Positions 26,914 through 36,617 of a stretch of DNA of 64,000 bases are shown here, one piece after another (position 1 is the first letter of the stretch; the number at the start of each line of letters is the position of its first letter). The DNA is from Paenibacillus durus ATCC 35681. GTDB taxonomy: Bacteria; Bacillota; Bacilli; Paenibacillales; Paenibacillaceae. The DNA is taken from contig NZ_CP011114.1 of the NCBI RefSeq assembly GCF_000993825.1, positions 4,960,001 through 5,024,000 on the forward strand, written 5' to 3'. The notes beneath the pieces were generated by a model. The model was not told the DNA's origin and did no database searches. It worked only from the letters and a program-made list of their open reading frames with translations. Position numbers and translations under genes: made by a program.

Positions 26914-27406
26914 GCTTACCGCCTCCCTCTGTTAATGTCATTCGTGAAAGATTCAAGGTGACAGATGCAGCGCAAGTGTATAAAGACAGCGCGTCCATTC
27001 CGACAGAGCAGTAGAGACATAGTTCTTGCATATTTAGTTGTCTATAAAGTGTAGCATAAACTCTATCATCTAGCGACAACAAAAATGTTATACGGGAAGT
27101 AGAAACTAAGAGTAAACAGGAATATTCACAAAAATTTTAAACAATTTTAAGGTTTCTTTGATAGGTAAATTGGCATTTTGATGAAAAATTTAGAAAAAGA
27201 GTTTTCGTGCGCCTGTGTTGTGTCATGGGAAATGACAATGAGAGTGCCCGCCCCTATGAGTTTCTTCATTTGTTCAAGACGAAATAACGAATACAATTAG
27301 CGCCATATTCATTTTAAAAAATATTAAGGTTGGCGAAAGAGCTGTTCCAGGCAGTATAGGCGGACATAGATGCAGGGGCTCTCGCCCTAAACAGGAGGAT
27401 GAAGCT
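26914..27406. other. Divergent promoter region between prkA and the ModD-like gene
   Basis: This 493-base AT-rich gap holds the promoters of two divergent genes. I found no clear -35/-10 pair for either. GAATACAATT near 27288-27298 faces the ModD-like gene, and a TTGTCG element with an AT-rich tract lies on the prkA side near 27060-27075. Sporulation sigma control of prkA is known in B. subtilis, but no convincing sigma-E box was found here. Confidence 0.4.
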
Positions 27407-28258
27407 ATGATTTACATTTCCGATGAAGCGATCGACCGGATGATCGGGGAGGATGTTCCGTACGTCGATCTGACGACCTGGGCGCTGGACATTGGCGGAT
27501 CGCCGGGAACCATCGAGTACTTCTCCAGAGAACATGCGGTGCTGTGCGGAACTGAGGAGGTGCTGCGCATGTTCGCCAAACTGGGGGTGACCCCGGTATT
27601 CAGCCTTCCGTCGGGAACGAGAGTTGAGCCCGGGCAGGTATATCTGTCAGGCAAAGGCACAGCCCATTCGCTGCATATGGCCTGGAAAGTGACGCAAAAT
27701 TTGCTGGAATGCTGCTCCGGCATTGCAACCAAGACAAGACGGATTGTGGACAAGGTGAAGTCGGTCAATCCGAACGTTTCCGTGGTGAGCACGAGAAAAA
27801 GCTTTCCCGGCACTAAGGCGATGAGCGTCAAAGCGATTCTATGCGGCGGGGCCGCACCCCATCGCCTGGGACTGTCCGAGACGGTGCTGGTCTTCAAGGA
27901 GCACGCAAGCTTCTGCGGCGGACCGGATGCTTTCGTTGAGCGGATCGGTGAGCTGAAGTCCAAGGTCCCGGAGAAGAAGCTGGTCGTCGAGACGGATTCC
28001 ATAGAATACGGCCTGCGTCTGTGCCGTGCCGGGGTAGACTGCCTGCAATTTGATAAGCTGCCGCCGGATGTGCTGCTTGCGGGAAGCGCGGAGCTTCGGG
28101 CCGCAAATCCGAATGTGGTGCTGCTGGCGGCAGGAGGCATCGATGAGCATAATGCTGAAGCTTACGCGGCTTCCGGCGTCGATGTGCTGGTGACCACGAG
28201 CCTGTTCTTCGCGAAGCCGCTCGATATGAGCGTCCGGCTGGTGCCGGGCGGGGAGTGA
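27407..28258 (+). CDS. modD: ModD-like protein (nicotinate-nucleotide pyrophosphorylase fold)
   Basis: Protein of 283 residues related to quinolinate phosphoribosyltransferase (NadC) but of the ModD subfamily. The start YISDEAIDRMIGEDVPYVDLT, the segment STRKSFPGTKAMSVKAIL and the C-terminal LLAAGGIDEHNAEAYAASGVD fit ModD. In NadC the equivalent active-site segment is TRKTTPGLR, so the pyridine-binding site differs. ModD genes usually sit in molybdate transport operons, but no transporter is nearby and the function is not established. AACAGGAGGATGAAGCT precedes the ATG. A terminator at 28344 closes it. Confidence 0.82.
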   Translation: MIYISDEAIDRMIGEDVPYVDLTTWALDIGGSPGTIEYFSREHAVLCGTEEVLRMFAKLGVTPVFSLPSGTRVEPGQVYLSGKGTAHSLHMAWKVTQNLLECCSGIATKTRRIVDKVKSVNPNVSVVSTRKSFPGTKAMSVKAILCGGAAPHRLGLSETVLVFKEHASFCGGPDAFVERIGELKSKVPEKKLVVETDSIEYGLRLCRAGVDCLQFDKLPPDVLLAGSAELRAANPNVVLLAAGGIDEHNAEAYAASGVDVLVTTSLFFAKPLDMSVRLVPGGE

Positions 28259-28343
28259 GCGGGAGACTGCATGCTGCCGTGAGTTCGCGGCAAGCGAGTG
28301 TATGTGTATAAGGAAAATAAAATAATCGACTAACCTCAAAAGG

Positions 28344-28398
28344 AAACAGCGGCGAACTAGGACTCAAAAAGTGAAAGTCTTAGACTCCGCTGTTTTTT
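28344..28398 (+). terminator. Terminator of the ModD-like gene
   Basis: A long hairpin pairs AAACAGCGG (28344-28352) with CCGCTGTTT (28387-28395), with an inner CTAGGACT/AGTCTTAG stem, followed by a T run to 28398. The rest of the 338-base gap to the next gene is AT-rich and without a gene. Confidence 0.85.
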
Positions 28399-28596
28399 AG
28401 CTATAGTTTCCCCGTTAGCTTAACGTGCTTCTTAGTGTACAAAATCCGGGGGCTAGAGGGCGTTTTTAGAAAAATGTATTCTTTTTTCGATAAGTGCATA
28501 TGTTTTGTTGGAAAAAAACGAGTAATTGAAGTATATTTTTTAAGTAAACGTCTACACTTAACTGTATATGGATGCATATTTTAAAATAGATGGGGA

Positions 28597-29370
28597 GTGT
28601 CTAACACGGAAAATATAGATTTTAATTATATAAAAAAGGGTTTTTTGAATGTTTTTAAACAGCTGGGCTTACACGAAGAAGAATTTTTCAATCTGGTTCG
28701 TCGTTATCCCAATATCAATAAACTGGACGATCTTATAGAAGCTATTAAAACTGAATGCGAAAGTAAGAAAGAGGCGGCAATCTATCCGGATATCATAGAG
28801 CTGTTTAGGAACTATAATGGGATTGTCAATACGAACATTCTTAAAGAAAATCAGATAAATTACTATCAGCTCAACAAGCTTGAAGCATTGGGTAAGATTG
28901 TTAAACTTAAACGTGGACTCTATGCTCTTAAAGATATCAATTACATGGTTGATGAGATTGTAGAAGCCGCTCTTCTTGTACCTAAAGGTATTATATGTCT
29001 TTACTCAGCCCTTGCCCATCATGAACTGACTACTTATACTCCGAGTGAATACAATTTTGCAGTATCCCGAAAAGAGAGAAAACCTGCTCTTCCAGACTAT
29101 CCGCCGATCCGGATATTTTCTTATGATGACGATACTTTTGACATCGGGATTAAAAAGATAGAGAAGGATGGTCATGTTATAAAAATATACGATATGGAGC
29201 GAACAATCTGTGACACTGTAAAATACAGGAACAAACTTGATGCCAATGTCGTTAAGGAAAGTTTGAATAACTACTCTAACAGCAGGAAGAGGAATTATAC
29301 CCAACTACTTAAATATGCGGAGAAGTTGAGAGTAAAGTCTATCCTGAATAATTACCTTGAGGTGTTATAG
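28597..29370 (+). CDS. AbiEi-family antitoxin (type IV toxin-antitoxin, phage resistance)
   Basis: Antitoxin and likely autorepressor of 257 residues. The middle carries a winged-HTH start (NYNGIVNTNILKENQINYYQLNKLEALGKI..., read from about residue 70) followed by the AbiEi core LYALKDINYMVDEIVEAAL and YSALAHHELTTYTPSEYNFAV, both typical. AbiEi represses the operon through its DNA-binding domain and neutralises AbiEii without forming a stable complex. The stretch is strikingly AT-rich compared with neighbours, which suggests horizontal gain. The GTG start at 28597 has GGGG almost adjacent, so the start is uncertain; a TTG at 28645 is an alternative. The toxin gene begins with the next base after its stop. 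Confidence 0.83.
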   Translation: MSNTENIDFNYIKKGFLNVFKQLGLHEEEFFNLVRRYPNINKLDDLIEAIKTECESKKEAAIYPDIIELFRNYNGIVNTNILKENQINYYQLNKLEALGKIVKLKRGLYALKDINYMVDEIVEAALLVPKGIICLYSALAHHELTTYTPSEYNFAVSRKERKPALPDYPPIRIFSYDDDTFDIGIKKIEKDGHVIKIYDMERTICDTVKYRNKLDANVVKESLNNYSNSRKRNYTQLLKYAEKLRVKSILNNYLEVL

Positions 29371-30306
29371 ATGGTCACAAATGTTACTGCTTCAGTCATT
29401 GACAAACTAAAGAACGTTGCCAGAGCTAATAAAAAAGCGTTCAACGTCATCTCCATCCTTTTCTACCAGGAGCGTTTCCTAAAACGATTATCGATGTCCA
29501 ATTATAAGGATAATTTTATCCTTAAGGGTGGATTATACTTATATTCCGTAACACAGTTCAAATCCAGGCCAACGAGAGATATGGATTTCTCAGGCCGTAG
29601 AATGAACAATGATGCCTCTGTATTGGTCAATATCGTTACTGCTATATGCCAGTTGCACCCTGGCGATGCTGAGGACGGCATTGTTTTTCATACGGATCAA
29701 ATTGTTTCCGAAATCATTAAAGAAGATGCAGAATATGAAGGCGTACGGATAAAGATACCTTGCTCGCTTGGAAAAATGAGGGAAGTGTTGCAGCTCGATA
29801 TTGGTTTTGGAGATGTGATAGTACCAAGTCCACAAACGACAGACTTCCCTGTTCTCTTATCTAGCATGGAGAGGCCGGAAATCTTGGTATACACGAACGA
29901 TTCCGTCATTGCAGAAAAATTTGAAGCCATGATATCTCTTTCCCTGGCGAACAGTCGGATGAAGGATTTTTTTGATATCTACACATTGGCTCGCACAACC
30001 CCATTTGAAGGGCTTCGCTTGTACGAAGCCGTGTCTGAGACATTTAAGCGAAGGGCAACCCCTACCGAAAGAGAGCATGTCATTTTCACAGCTGAGTTCT
30101 ATAGGGATAGGCGCAGAGTTTCTATGTGGGATGCATTTATTAGGAATTTATATCTGGATTATTCACCAACATTCCAGGAGGTTATGGAACTCATTCATAC
30201 CTTCCTTAAACCGATCTATGATCATGTGCTGGATGAAAACGAGTATTTTGGCGACTGGGATCGTCAATCATTGAGTTGGAACAGTAGTCAGACCGCTGCC
30301 CTCTAA
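29371..30306 (+). CDS. AbiEii/AbiGii-family nucleotidyltransferase toxin
   Basis: Toxin of 311 residues with the DNA polymerase beta-like nucleotidyltransferase fold. FILKGGLYLY places GG at 53-54, and RPTRDMDFSG gives the catalytic DxD (Asp70, Asp72). LQLDIGFGD and AEKFEAM-SLSLANSRMKDFFDIY follow, as in AbiEii. Such toxins add nucleotides to a target (tRNA in several homologs) and cause growth arrest or abortive infection. TAGATG joins it directly to the antitoxin gene, with GAGGTG as its ribosome binding site inside the antitoxin's end. Same AT-rich composition as its partner. Confidence 0.87.
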   Translation: MVTNVTASVIDKLKNVARANKKAFNVISILFYQERFLKRLSMSNYKDNFILKGGLYLYSVTQFKSRPTRDMDFSGRRMNNDASVLVNIVTAICQLHPGDAEDGIVFHTDQIVSEIIKEDAEYEGVRIKIPCSLGKMREVLQLDIGFGDVIVPSPQTTDFPVLLSSMERPEILVYTNDSVIAEKFEAMISLSLANSRMKDFFDIYTLARTTPFEGLRLYEAVSETFKRRATPTEREHVIFTAEFYRDRRRVSMWDAFIRNLYLDYSPTFQEVMELIHTFLKPIYDHVLDENEYFGDWDRQSLSWNSSQTAAL

Positions 30307-30504
30307 CATATGTTTCATTTAATTTGAAACCACCATTTTGCCCTCCGATTCCGTATACCGGAAATATGTGCGGCTGTAACAGGATTTTCAATTTCACAAG
30401 CGGGAAACCCGCCTATTTGCCCCGCCCCCCTTTTAATAGATATAATGAGAGGAGTATAATATAAAGGACTGCGTTTAATCACTGTTGAAAGAGAGCGATA
30501 AAGT

Positions 30505-31224
30505 ATGGGCCGTAAGTGGAATAATATTAAGGAAAAGAAGGCGTCCAAGGACGCCAACACAAGCCGTATATATGCAAGATTCGGGCGTGAAATCTATGTA
30601 GTGGCCAAGCAGGGCGAGCCGGACCCGGAATCGAACCGGGCGCTGAAGGTCGTGCTGGAGCGCGCCAAGACCTACAATGTTCCGAAAGCGATCATTGACC
30701 GCGCGCTTGAGAAAGCGAAAGGCAATTCGGATGAGACTTACGATGAGCTTCGCTATGAGGGCTTTGGCCCGAACGGTTCGATGATTATCGTTGACGCTCT
30801 GACCAACAATGTCAACCGCACCGCCTCCGAAGTGCGCGCCGCATTCAGCAAGAACGGCGGCAGCCTGGGCGTCAGCGGATCGGTCAGCTATATGTTCGAT
30901 TCGACGGCGGTCATCGGCTTGGTCGGCAAGAGTGCGGATGAAGTGCTAGAAATTCTGATGGAAGCCGATGTGGACGCGCGCGACATTCTGGAAGAAGACG
31001 AGGCCGTCATCGTCTACGCCGAGCCGGATCAGTTCCATGCCGTACAGGAAGCGTTCAAGAATGCGGGCGTAACCGAATTTACGGTTGCCGAGCTGACGAT
31101 GCTCCCGCAGAACTATGTGGCGATTCCGGAGGATTCTGAGGCTCAATTCGAGAAGCTGATTGATGTTCTGGAGGATTTAGAAGACGTGCAGCAGGTGTAT
31201 CATAACGTGGATTCCGAAGAATAG
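30505..31224 (+). CDS. YebC/PmpR-family DNA-binding/translation regulator
   Basis: Protein of 239 residues, the full length of the TACO1/YebC family. [20 protein letters not shown] is the family's N-terminus, and [19 protein letters not shown] and [14 protein letters not shown] are conserved. The YeeN/YeeI subtype occurs in Firmicutes. YebC proteins have been described as transcription regulators and, more recently, as factors easing ribosome stalling at proline runs. It stands alone, followed by a strong terminator at 31240. Confidence 0.93.
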   Translation: MGRKWNNIKEKKASKDANTSRIYARFGREIYVVAKQGEPDPESNRALKVVLERAKTYNVPKAIIDRALEKAKGNSDETYDELRYEGFGPNGSMIIVDALTNNVNRTASEVRAAFSKNGGSLGVSGSVSYMFDSTAVIGLVGKSADEVLEILMEADVDARDILEEDEAVIVYAEPDQFHAVQEAFKNAGVTEFTVAELTMLPQNYVAIPEDSEAQFEKLIDVLEDLEDVQQVYHNVDSEE

Positions 31225-31239
31225 TCTGTTGTTTCTAGC

Positions 31240-31285
31240 AGAAACGGCTGCCGTCCTTAACAGGATGTGGCAGCCGTTTCTTTTT
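31240..31285. terminator. Bidirectional terminator
   Basis: AGAAACGGCTGCC (31240-31252) pairs perfectly with GGCAGCCGTTTCT (31269-31281) and is followed by a T run. It separates the yebC-like gene from the convergent uridine kinase gene. Confidence 0.9.
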
Positions 31286-31345
31286 GTATCCCGCGAATTC
31301 GCAAGGGCGGAGGATCATTTGCACCATGATTTTTGCATGATAGCG

Positions 31346-31978
31346 CTAGGCGCCGGTCCAGTTGGCGCCGGTCAAATATTTTTCGGTCAGGACGGACAGC
31401 AGCTGAATCCCAACCTCGTTCTCCCCGCCTTCGGGAATAATCAGGTCGGCGTATTTCTTGGACGGCTCGATAAACGCTTCATGCATCGGTTTGACCGTCG
31501 TTAAATACTGCTGATGAATGGACTGGATGGTGCGGCCGCGTTCCTCGATATCCCGCAGGACCCGGCGCAGAATGCGGACATCGGGATCGGTGTCGACGAA
31601 CACTTTGATATCGAGCAGCGCGCGCAGGTTCTCGTCGGACAGCACATGCAGCCCTTCGATAATGATGATATTGTTCGGCAGCAGCTCTACCGTCTGTTCC
31701 GTGGAGCGGGTGTGAACTGTAAAATCGTACACCGGCGCCTGAGCGGGCTGCCCCGTTCTCAGCAGCTTCAGATGCTCGATTAAGAGCTCGTTATCGAAGG
31801 CGAACGGATGGTCATAATTGATCGCCTCGCGCTCGGCAAGGCTGAGATGCGAATGGTCTTTATAATAATTGTCCTGAGAAATAAAAGTGACTTTACCCGG
31901 ACCGAGACGGTCGATAACGGAGCGGGCCACCGTTGTTTTGCCGGAGCCTGTTCCGCCAGCAATTCCTATAATAAGCAT
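31346..31978 (-). CDS. udk: Uridine kinase
   Basis: Pyrimidine salvage enzyme phosphorylating uridine and cytidine, 210 residues, the usual length. Walker A GGTGSGKTT is at residues 8-16, QDNYYKDHSHL and INYDHPFAFD follow, and YLTTVKPMHEAFIEPSKKYADLIIPEGGEN is the family C-terminal core with catalytic substrate-binding residues. It stands alone with no other pyrimidine gene near. The terminator at 31240-31285 lies downstream. Confidence 0.96.
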   Translation of the reverse strand: MLIIGIAGGTGSGKTTVARSVIDRLGPGKVTFISQDNYYKDHSHLSLAEREAINYDHPFAFDNELLIEHLKLLRTGQPAQAPVYDFTVHTRSTEQTVELLPNNIIIIEGLHVLSDENLRALLDIKVFVDTDPDVRILRRVLRDIEERGRTIQSIHQQYLTTVKPMHEAFIEPSKKYADLIIPEGGENEVGIQLLSVLTEKYLTGANWTGA

Positions 31979-32223
31979 AGCGTTTTCATAAACCTCCCTA
32001 ACCTATTCCCTTTGTCAATTCCAGTATTGTAGCACAGCGGCCTTGATTTTTCACCTTGTCCCCTCCGGAAAAAACTCTTAGGCCTTCACATACCTTTATG
32101 CATATCGGCCAATTCAGAGATTGTTATATACTATTTATGCCAGATATGAGCGCAATAAGCGCAGGCATTCTGCTGTATAACTCTGCATTTTGCATAATGC
32201 TCAATTAAGAAAGGATGAAGAAG

Positions 32224-32562
32224 ATGAATCAGAAAATAATTTTTCTTACGACAGACAGCATGGGCAACGGGGATACCCGGCTTGGAGAACAGCTTCTTGA
32301 AACCTACTTTACGCTTCTGAAGCAGCAAGAGCAGCTTCCGGCGGCGGTGTTCTGCATCAATCGGGGCGTGCTCGCGCTCACGGGCAAATCGATGGCTTCC
32401 CTTCATTTAAAGGAGCTAGCCGATCGTGGGGTTTCCGTATTGGCCTGCGCCACTTGCGTGAACTACTACGGAGTGGGCGATCAGCTGTATGCGGGAGAAG
32501 TATCGAGCATGGGACATTTTATCGAGCTGTCAGCGCAGTATGAAGTGATCACGGTATCCTAG
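32224..32562 (+). CDS. DsrE/YedF-like sulfurtransferase-type small protein
   Basis: Protein of 112 residues with a DsrE-like fold: N-terminal KIIFLTTDSMGNGD, then LPAAVFCINRGVLALTG, and a cysteine pair in LACATCVNYYGVGDQL. This is the second half of YedF-like 'selenium metabolism' proteins, without the TusA half that YedF usually has. ATG 32224 has AAGAAAGGA at 8 bases, unlike ATG 32215, which overlaps it. It could handle persulfide or selenium; the role is inferred. A threonine-aldolase-like gene follows. Confidence 0.78.
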   Translation: MNQKIIFLTTDSMGNGDTRLGEQLLETYFTLLKQQEQLPAAVFCINRGVLALTGKSMASLHLKELADRGVSVLACATCVNYYGVGDQLYAGEVSSMGHFIELSAQYEVITVS

Positions 32563-32619
32563 AATATTGCCGGACAGGGAGCAGCGGCGAAGAGCCATTC
32601 GAAAGGAGAAGCACATCAC

Positions 32620-33711
32620 ATGAACGGCAAACCGCTTCAGGAGGCGTTTAACCGGACCGCATATCCAATAACCGGCCACGGCAAACGGAATATTGGAGTG
32701 TTGAAGAATGCGCTGAACGCCTATGATGGCGATCTGGACAGCGACATGTACGGCGAGGGCAGCTTAATTGAGGATTTTCAAGGTAAAATGGCCGGGATTC
32801 TTGGAAAAGAAAAAGCCGTTTTCTTTCCCAGCGGCACGATGGCGCAGCAGATTGCACTACGGATTTGGTGCGACCGGAAGGGCGTCAAGAGAGTCGCTTA
32901 CCACCCGCTATGTCATCTGGAGATTCACGAGCAGCGGGGGCTTCACGAGCTTCACGGAATTGAGCCGGTGCTGCTTGGCGGAAAGGATAGACTGATCCGA
33001 CTCGCCGATGTGCAGGAGATGTATGGCAAAGTCGCATGCCTGCTGCTTGAACTGCCCCAGCGTGAGATTGGCGGGCAGCTGCCGGATTTCAGCGAGCTTG
33101 AGGCCATATCGGCGTACTGCCGCGACCGGGGAATTGCTCTTCACCTGGACGGAGCAAGACTGTTCGAGGTTCTGCCCTACTATCGGAAATCCGCGGCTGA
33201 GGTCAGCGCGTTATTTGACAGCGTATATATCTCTTTTTATAAAGGTATTGGCGGGGTTGCCGGAGCAATTCTTGCGGGGGATGCCGGACTCGCGGAAGAG
33301 TCCAAGGTATGGAAAAGACGCCATGGCGGGGATTTGATCAGCCTGTACCCGTACATTCTCTCCGCTGATTATTATTTTGAAGAGAGATTACCTAACATGG
33401 GACGATATTATGAGGAGGCGGTGGAACTGGCCGGTCTTTTTAACAAATGCCAACAAATTTCCACTCTTCCGGAGGAACCTGTCTCGAATATGTTCCATGT
33501 TCACGCGGTGCTGCCGAAAGCGCGGCTGGAGGCTTTGCTGATCGGGTTATACGAGGAAACGGGTGTCGGATTAACGCATTATTTAAGGGAAACCGGCGAA
33601 ACCTCCTGCTATTTCGAGATTAGTGTCGGTGACCGTTATGCTCTTATTCCTAAGGAGGCCCTTCACCGGGCATTTGCCATATTGGACGAAAAACTGGCTG
33701 CTGCATTGTGA
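32620..33711 (+). CDS. Threonine aldolase-like PLP enzyme (beta-eliminating lyase family)
   Basis: PLP-dependent enzyme of 363 residues. FFPSGTMAQQIALRIW binds the phosphate, GIALHLDGARLFEVLPYY holds the Asp that pairs with the pyridine, and SFYKGIGGVAGAIL carries the Schiff-base lysine. The family includes low-specificity threonine aldolases and beta-eliminating lyases; the substrate cannot be decided. AAAGGAGAAG is before the ATG, 57 bases after the DsrE-like gene; a shared transcript is possible. About 110 bases separate it from the alanine dehydrogenase gene. Confidence 0.88.
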   Translation: MNGKPLQEAFNRTAYPITGHGKRNIGVLKNALNAYDGDLDSDMYGEGSLIEDFQGKMAGILGKEKAVFFPSGTMAQQIALRIWCDRKGVKRVAYHPLCHLEIHEQRGLHELHGIEPVLLGGKDRLIRLADVQEMYGKVACLLLELPQREIGGQLPDFSELEAISAYCRDRGIALHLDGARLFEVLPYYRKSAAEVSALFDSVYISFYKGIGGVAGAILAGDAGLAEESKVWKRRHGGDLISLYPYILSADYYFEERLPNMGRYYEEAVELAGLFNKCQQISTLPEEPVSNMFHVHAVLPKARLEALLIGLYEETGVGLTHYLRETGETSCYFEISVGDRYALIPKEALHRAFAILDEKLAAAL

Positions 33712-33822
33712 TAAAACACAATCATGGTAGATAAACTTTTGAATTTTCACCAAATGGCAAGCCTGCAATGTATGTTATCATTCTTTACATAGAAAACATT
33801 CACCAGACAGGAGATGTTAAGA

Positions 33823-34956
33823 ATGATCATCGGAATTCCAAAGGAAATCAAAAATAATGAAAATCGGGTGGCTATTACCCCTGCCGGAGTCGTCAGCTTT
33901 GTTAAGGAAGGTCACACGGTATTGGTCGAGAAGGGTGCGGGCCTGGGCAGCGGATTCCTGGATGAAGAATATGCGAAAGCTGGAGCGGAATTGATCGACG
34001 GAGCGGCTGAGGTATGGAGCGGCGCCGAAATGGTAATGAAGGTTAAAGAACCGCTGGAGAGCGAATACGGATATTTCCGTGCCGGTCTTGTACTGTTCAC
34101 TTACCTGCATCTGGCTCCCGAGCCTGCCTTGGCAAAGGCGCTGCAAGAAAAAGGCGTATTCGCCATCGGCTATGAGACGGTTACCGAAGGCCGCACACTG
34201 CCGCTGCTGACTCCGATGAGCGAAGTGGCGGGCCGGATGTCCGTTCAATTGGGCGCTCAATTCCTGCAAAGAAACTATGGCGGCCAAGGCATTCTGCTGG
34301 CTGGCGTTCCCGGCGTAAGCAGAGGCAAGGTTAGCATCATCGGCGGCGGCGTTGTCGGCACGAATGCGGCCAAGATGGCTATCGGACTTGGAGCGGACGT
34401 TACGATTGTTGACCTGAGCGCCGACAGACTGCGCCAGCTGGACGATATTTTCGGCGCACAAATCAACACGCTGATCTCGAATCCGTACAACATCGCCAAA
34501 GCGGTTGCCGAAGCGGACGTGCTGGTGGGCGCGGTGCTCATCCCGGGCGCGAAAGCTCCGAAGCTCGTCACGGAAGAAATGGTGAAGACGATGAAACCGG
34601 GCTCTGTTATCGTTGACGTGGCCATCGACCAAGGCGGTATCGTGGAGACGATCGACAAAGTGACGACACATGACAATCCGGTATTCGAAAAGCACGGCGT
34701 GCTGCACTATTCCGTAGCCAATATGCCGGGTGCTGTCGCCAAGACGTCGACGATTGCTCTGACGAACGTTACCGTTCCTTACGCGCTGCAAATCGCGGGC
34801 AAAGGCGCGCTGAAGGCTGTTCAAGAGAATGAAGGCCTGATGAACGGCGTCAATATCGCGAATGGCAAAATCACCTGCAAGGCTGTGGCCGAAGCGCTCG
34901 GCGAGGAATATTTTACGGTAGCCCAAGCGATGTCGCAGGAATTTACCCTGATCTAA
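33823..34956 (+). CDS. ald: Alanine dehydrogenase
   Basis: NAD-dependent alanine dehydrogenase of 377 residues, converting L-alanine to pyruvate and ammonia. Typical parts are [29 protein letters not shown] with the catalytic His, the NAD-binding [17 protein letters not shown], and [18 protein letters not shown]. In B. subtilis it is needed for growth on alanine and for normal sporulation. GACAGGAG is 9 bases before ATG 33823 but abuts ATG 33814, so 33823 is the start. The PucR-type regulator downstream matches AdeR, the known activator of ald. Confidence 0.97.
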   Translation: MIIGIPKEIKNNENRVAITPAGVVSFVKEGHTVLVEKGAGLGSGFLDEEYAKAGAELIDGAAEVWSGAEMVMKVKEPLESEYGYFRAGLVLFTYLHLAPEPALAKALQEKGVFAIGYETVTEGRTLPLLTPMSEVAGRMSVQLGAQFLQRNYGGQGILLAGVPGVSRGKVSIIGGGVVGTNAAKMAIGLGADVTIVDLSADRLRQLDDIFGAQINTLISNPYNIAKAVAEADVLVGAVLIPGAKAPKLVTEEMVKTMKPGSVIVDVAIDQGGIVETIDKVTTHDNPVFEKHGVLHYSVANMPGAVAKTSTIALTNVTVPYALQIAGKGALKAVQENEGLMNGVNIANGKITCKAVAEALGEEYFTVAQAMSQEFTLI

Positions 34957-35007
34957 ATAGAGAAAAAGATTCCCGATGAAGAAGAGGAACCCCAACCCCC
35001 AATGATG

Positions 35008-35045
35008 GAACAGCGCCCGTTAAATACGGGACTGTTCTTTTTTTG
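35008..35045 (+). terminator. Terminator after ald
   Basis: A two-part stem, GAACAG/CTGTTC with inner CCCGT/ACGGG (35008-35037), is followed by seven or more Ts. Confidence 0.92.
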
Positions 35046-35194
35046 GCCTGAGTTTCCCGGCGCTTGTCGAAGCGGATCTGTCTGATGGCAGGTTTTCAGT
35101 AAAGCTGAAGCATACTATAATGAAAAAACCCTATAATCATAATATCTCGTATACATGCATGACTCGGCTATTCTGAAGGTTGGAGTGGAAAAAA

Positions 35195-36448
35195 ATGGCG
35201 GAAACCGGATCGATCTTTGACCGTTTTTTTGACAGTATGGAGTCCCTGGCGGATACGATCAGCGAATCGCTGCAATCCCAAGTGACCATTGAAGATGATA
35301 AGCATCACGTCATCGGCTACAGTTCCCATCAATTTGAAAGCGACCCTGCCCGGATCTCAACAATCATCGGCAAGCGTGTGCCCGACTCCGTTATTATCGG
35401 TTTGCGGAAAAAGGGCATCATGCGCCAGTTGGAGAATACACCGCATCCCATCCGGATATCGGGTGTAATGGAGGTGGGGCTGGGACCCCGTCTGGCGATG
35501 TGCATCAAGCATCAAAAGGAAGTTCTCGGCTATATTTGGGTCGTGGATGCGGGCAATTTGGCGGAGGGATATGCGGAAAGCGTCGTGGAAAAAGCGGCGC
35601 AAATCGCCGCGCGCTACCTGCTGAAACAGCGGGGCTGGAAGACGAAGCAGACGCGGGCGCAGGAAGATTTTTTCTGGAAGCTGCTGACCTCACATTACGG
35701 CACGGAGCAGGATATTAAGCGGGATGGAGAAGCGGATAACATTATGCTGCCGCCTGGATATTTTATCGGCGTATTTGAACCTGACCGGGCGGTGGATGAC
35801 CATTTTCTGCTCAAATTCCGGCAGACTGCGGAAAGCTATTCCGGTGTCTCGCTAGTCTTTCTAACCACGGAGCATAACCGGATTATTATCCTGTTTTCTT
35901 TTCTCTATTCAATAGAAGGGACGCAGACGCTGTCCTCCTTTATGACGCTGCTCGTCGAACAGATGAACAAGAGCGAAGGCTGCCGGATATCGGGGGGATG
36001 CAGTCTGTATTACGGGGAGTACCTCTCTGCGGCTGTCGCCTATACGGAGGCGGTGTCCATTGTTGAAATCAAGCGGCTGCTGCCTTTTCAAGCCCGCGAG
36101 CTGCTGCTCTACGAGGATATGGGGTTTTGGGCGCATATTCCGGCGATTATCGAGCAAAAGCGAAGCCGGGGCCGCAGAAGTCCCTTGCTTAATCCGCTGA
36201 AGGAGCATGACCGGGTTCACAAGACCGATTTTGTTAAAACCGTCGCCGCCTACCTCACCTTTAACGGTAATCTGAAGGAATCAGCCGCTTTTTTGCATAT
36301 TCATACGAATACCTTAATGTACAGATTGAACCGGATCGCCGAAATTACGGGAAAAAATCTAAAGGATACCCATTACCGCTTCTCGATCTATTTAGATATT
36401 TTGACGGAAGAGACTCGGCAGTTGAATCAGTGGTTCGCGGAAGATTGA
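35195..36448 (+). CDS. PucR-family regulator, AdeR-like
   Basis: Regulator of 417 residues with a C-terminal PucR HTH (HTH_30): VKTVAAYLTFNGNLKESAAF and HIHTNTLMYRLNRIAEITGKNL at the end, and a long sensory N-terminal region with a GAF-like start. B. subtilis AdeR has the same design and activates ald in response to alanine. The frame is open from TTG 35180, but GGAG is 9 bases before ATG 35195, so 35195 was chosen. It follows ald directly on the same strand, separated by a terminator, and is followed by an M20-type amidohydrolase gene, possibly a second target. Confidence 0.85.
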   Translation: MAETGSIFDRFFDSMESLADTISESLQSQVTIEDDKHHVIGYSSHQFESDPARISTIIGKRVPDSVIIGLRKKGIMRQLENTPHPIRISGVMEVGLGPRLAMCIKHQKEVLGYIWVVDAGNLAEGYAESVVEKAAQIAARYLLKQRGWKTKQTRAQEDFFWKLLTSHYGTEQDIKRDGEADNIMLPPGYFIGVFEPDRAVDDHFLLKFRQTAESYSGVSLVFLTTEHNRIIILFSFLYSIEGTQTLSSFMTLLVEQMNKSEGCRISGGCSLYYGEYLSAAVAYTEAVSIVEIKRLLPFQARELLLYEDMGFWAHIPAIIEQKRSRGRRSPLLNPLKEHDRVHKTDFVKTVAAYLTFNGNLKESAAFLHIHTNTLMYRLNRIAEITGKNLKDTHYRFSIYLDILTEETRQLNQWFAED

Positions 36449-36617
36449 TGAAAGGTATGGCGGTTGAGCGAATTTAATGGCAGAAAATATATACATGGAT
36501 GTAACATAAACCGGGCGTTACTGCGCCAATCTTATTACACTCTGTACAATGAAAAGTGAGGATACGGGTCGTAACATAGTGTTTAGGAATGACCAGATCA
36601 TGAACGGAGGGATAGGA

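Noticed and set aside
33817..34995. Minus-strand frame of 392 codons opposite ald
   Set aside because: It is the antisense of the conserved ald gene; the His/Arg/Asn-rich translation has no domain.
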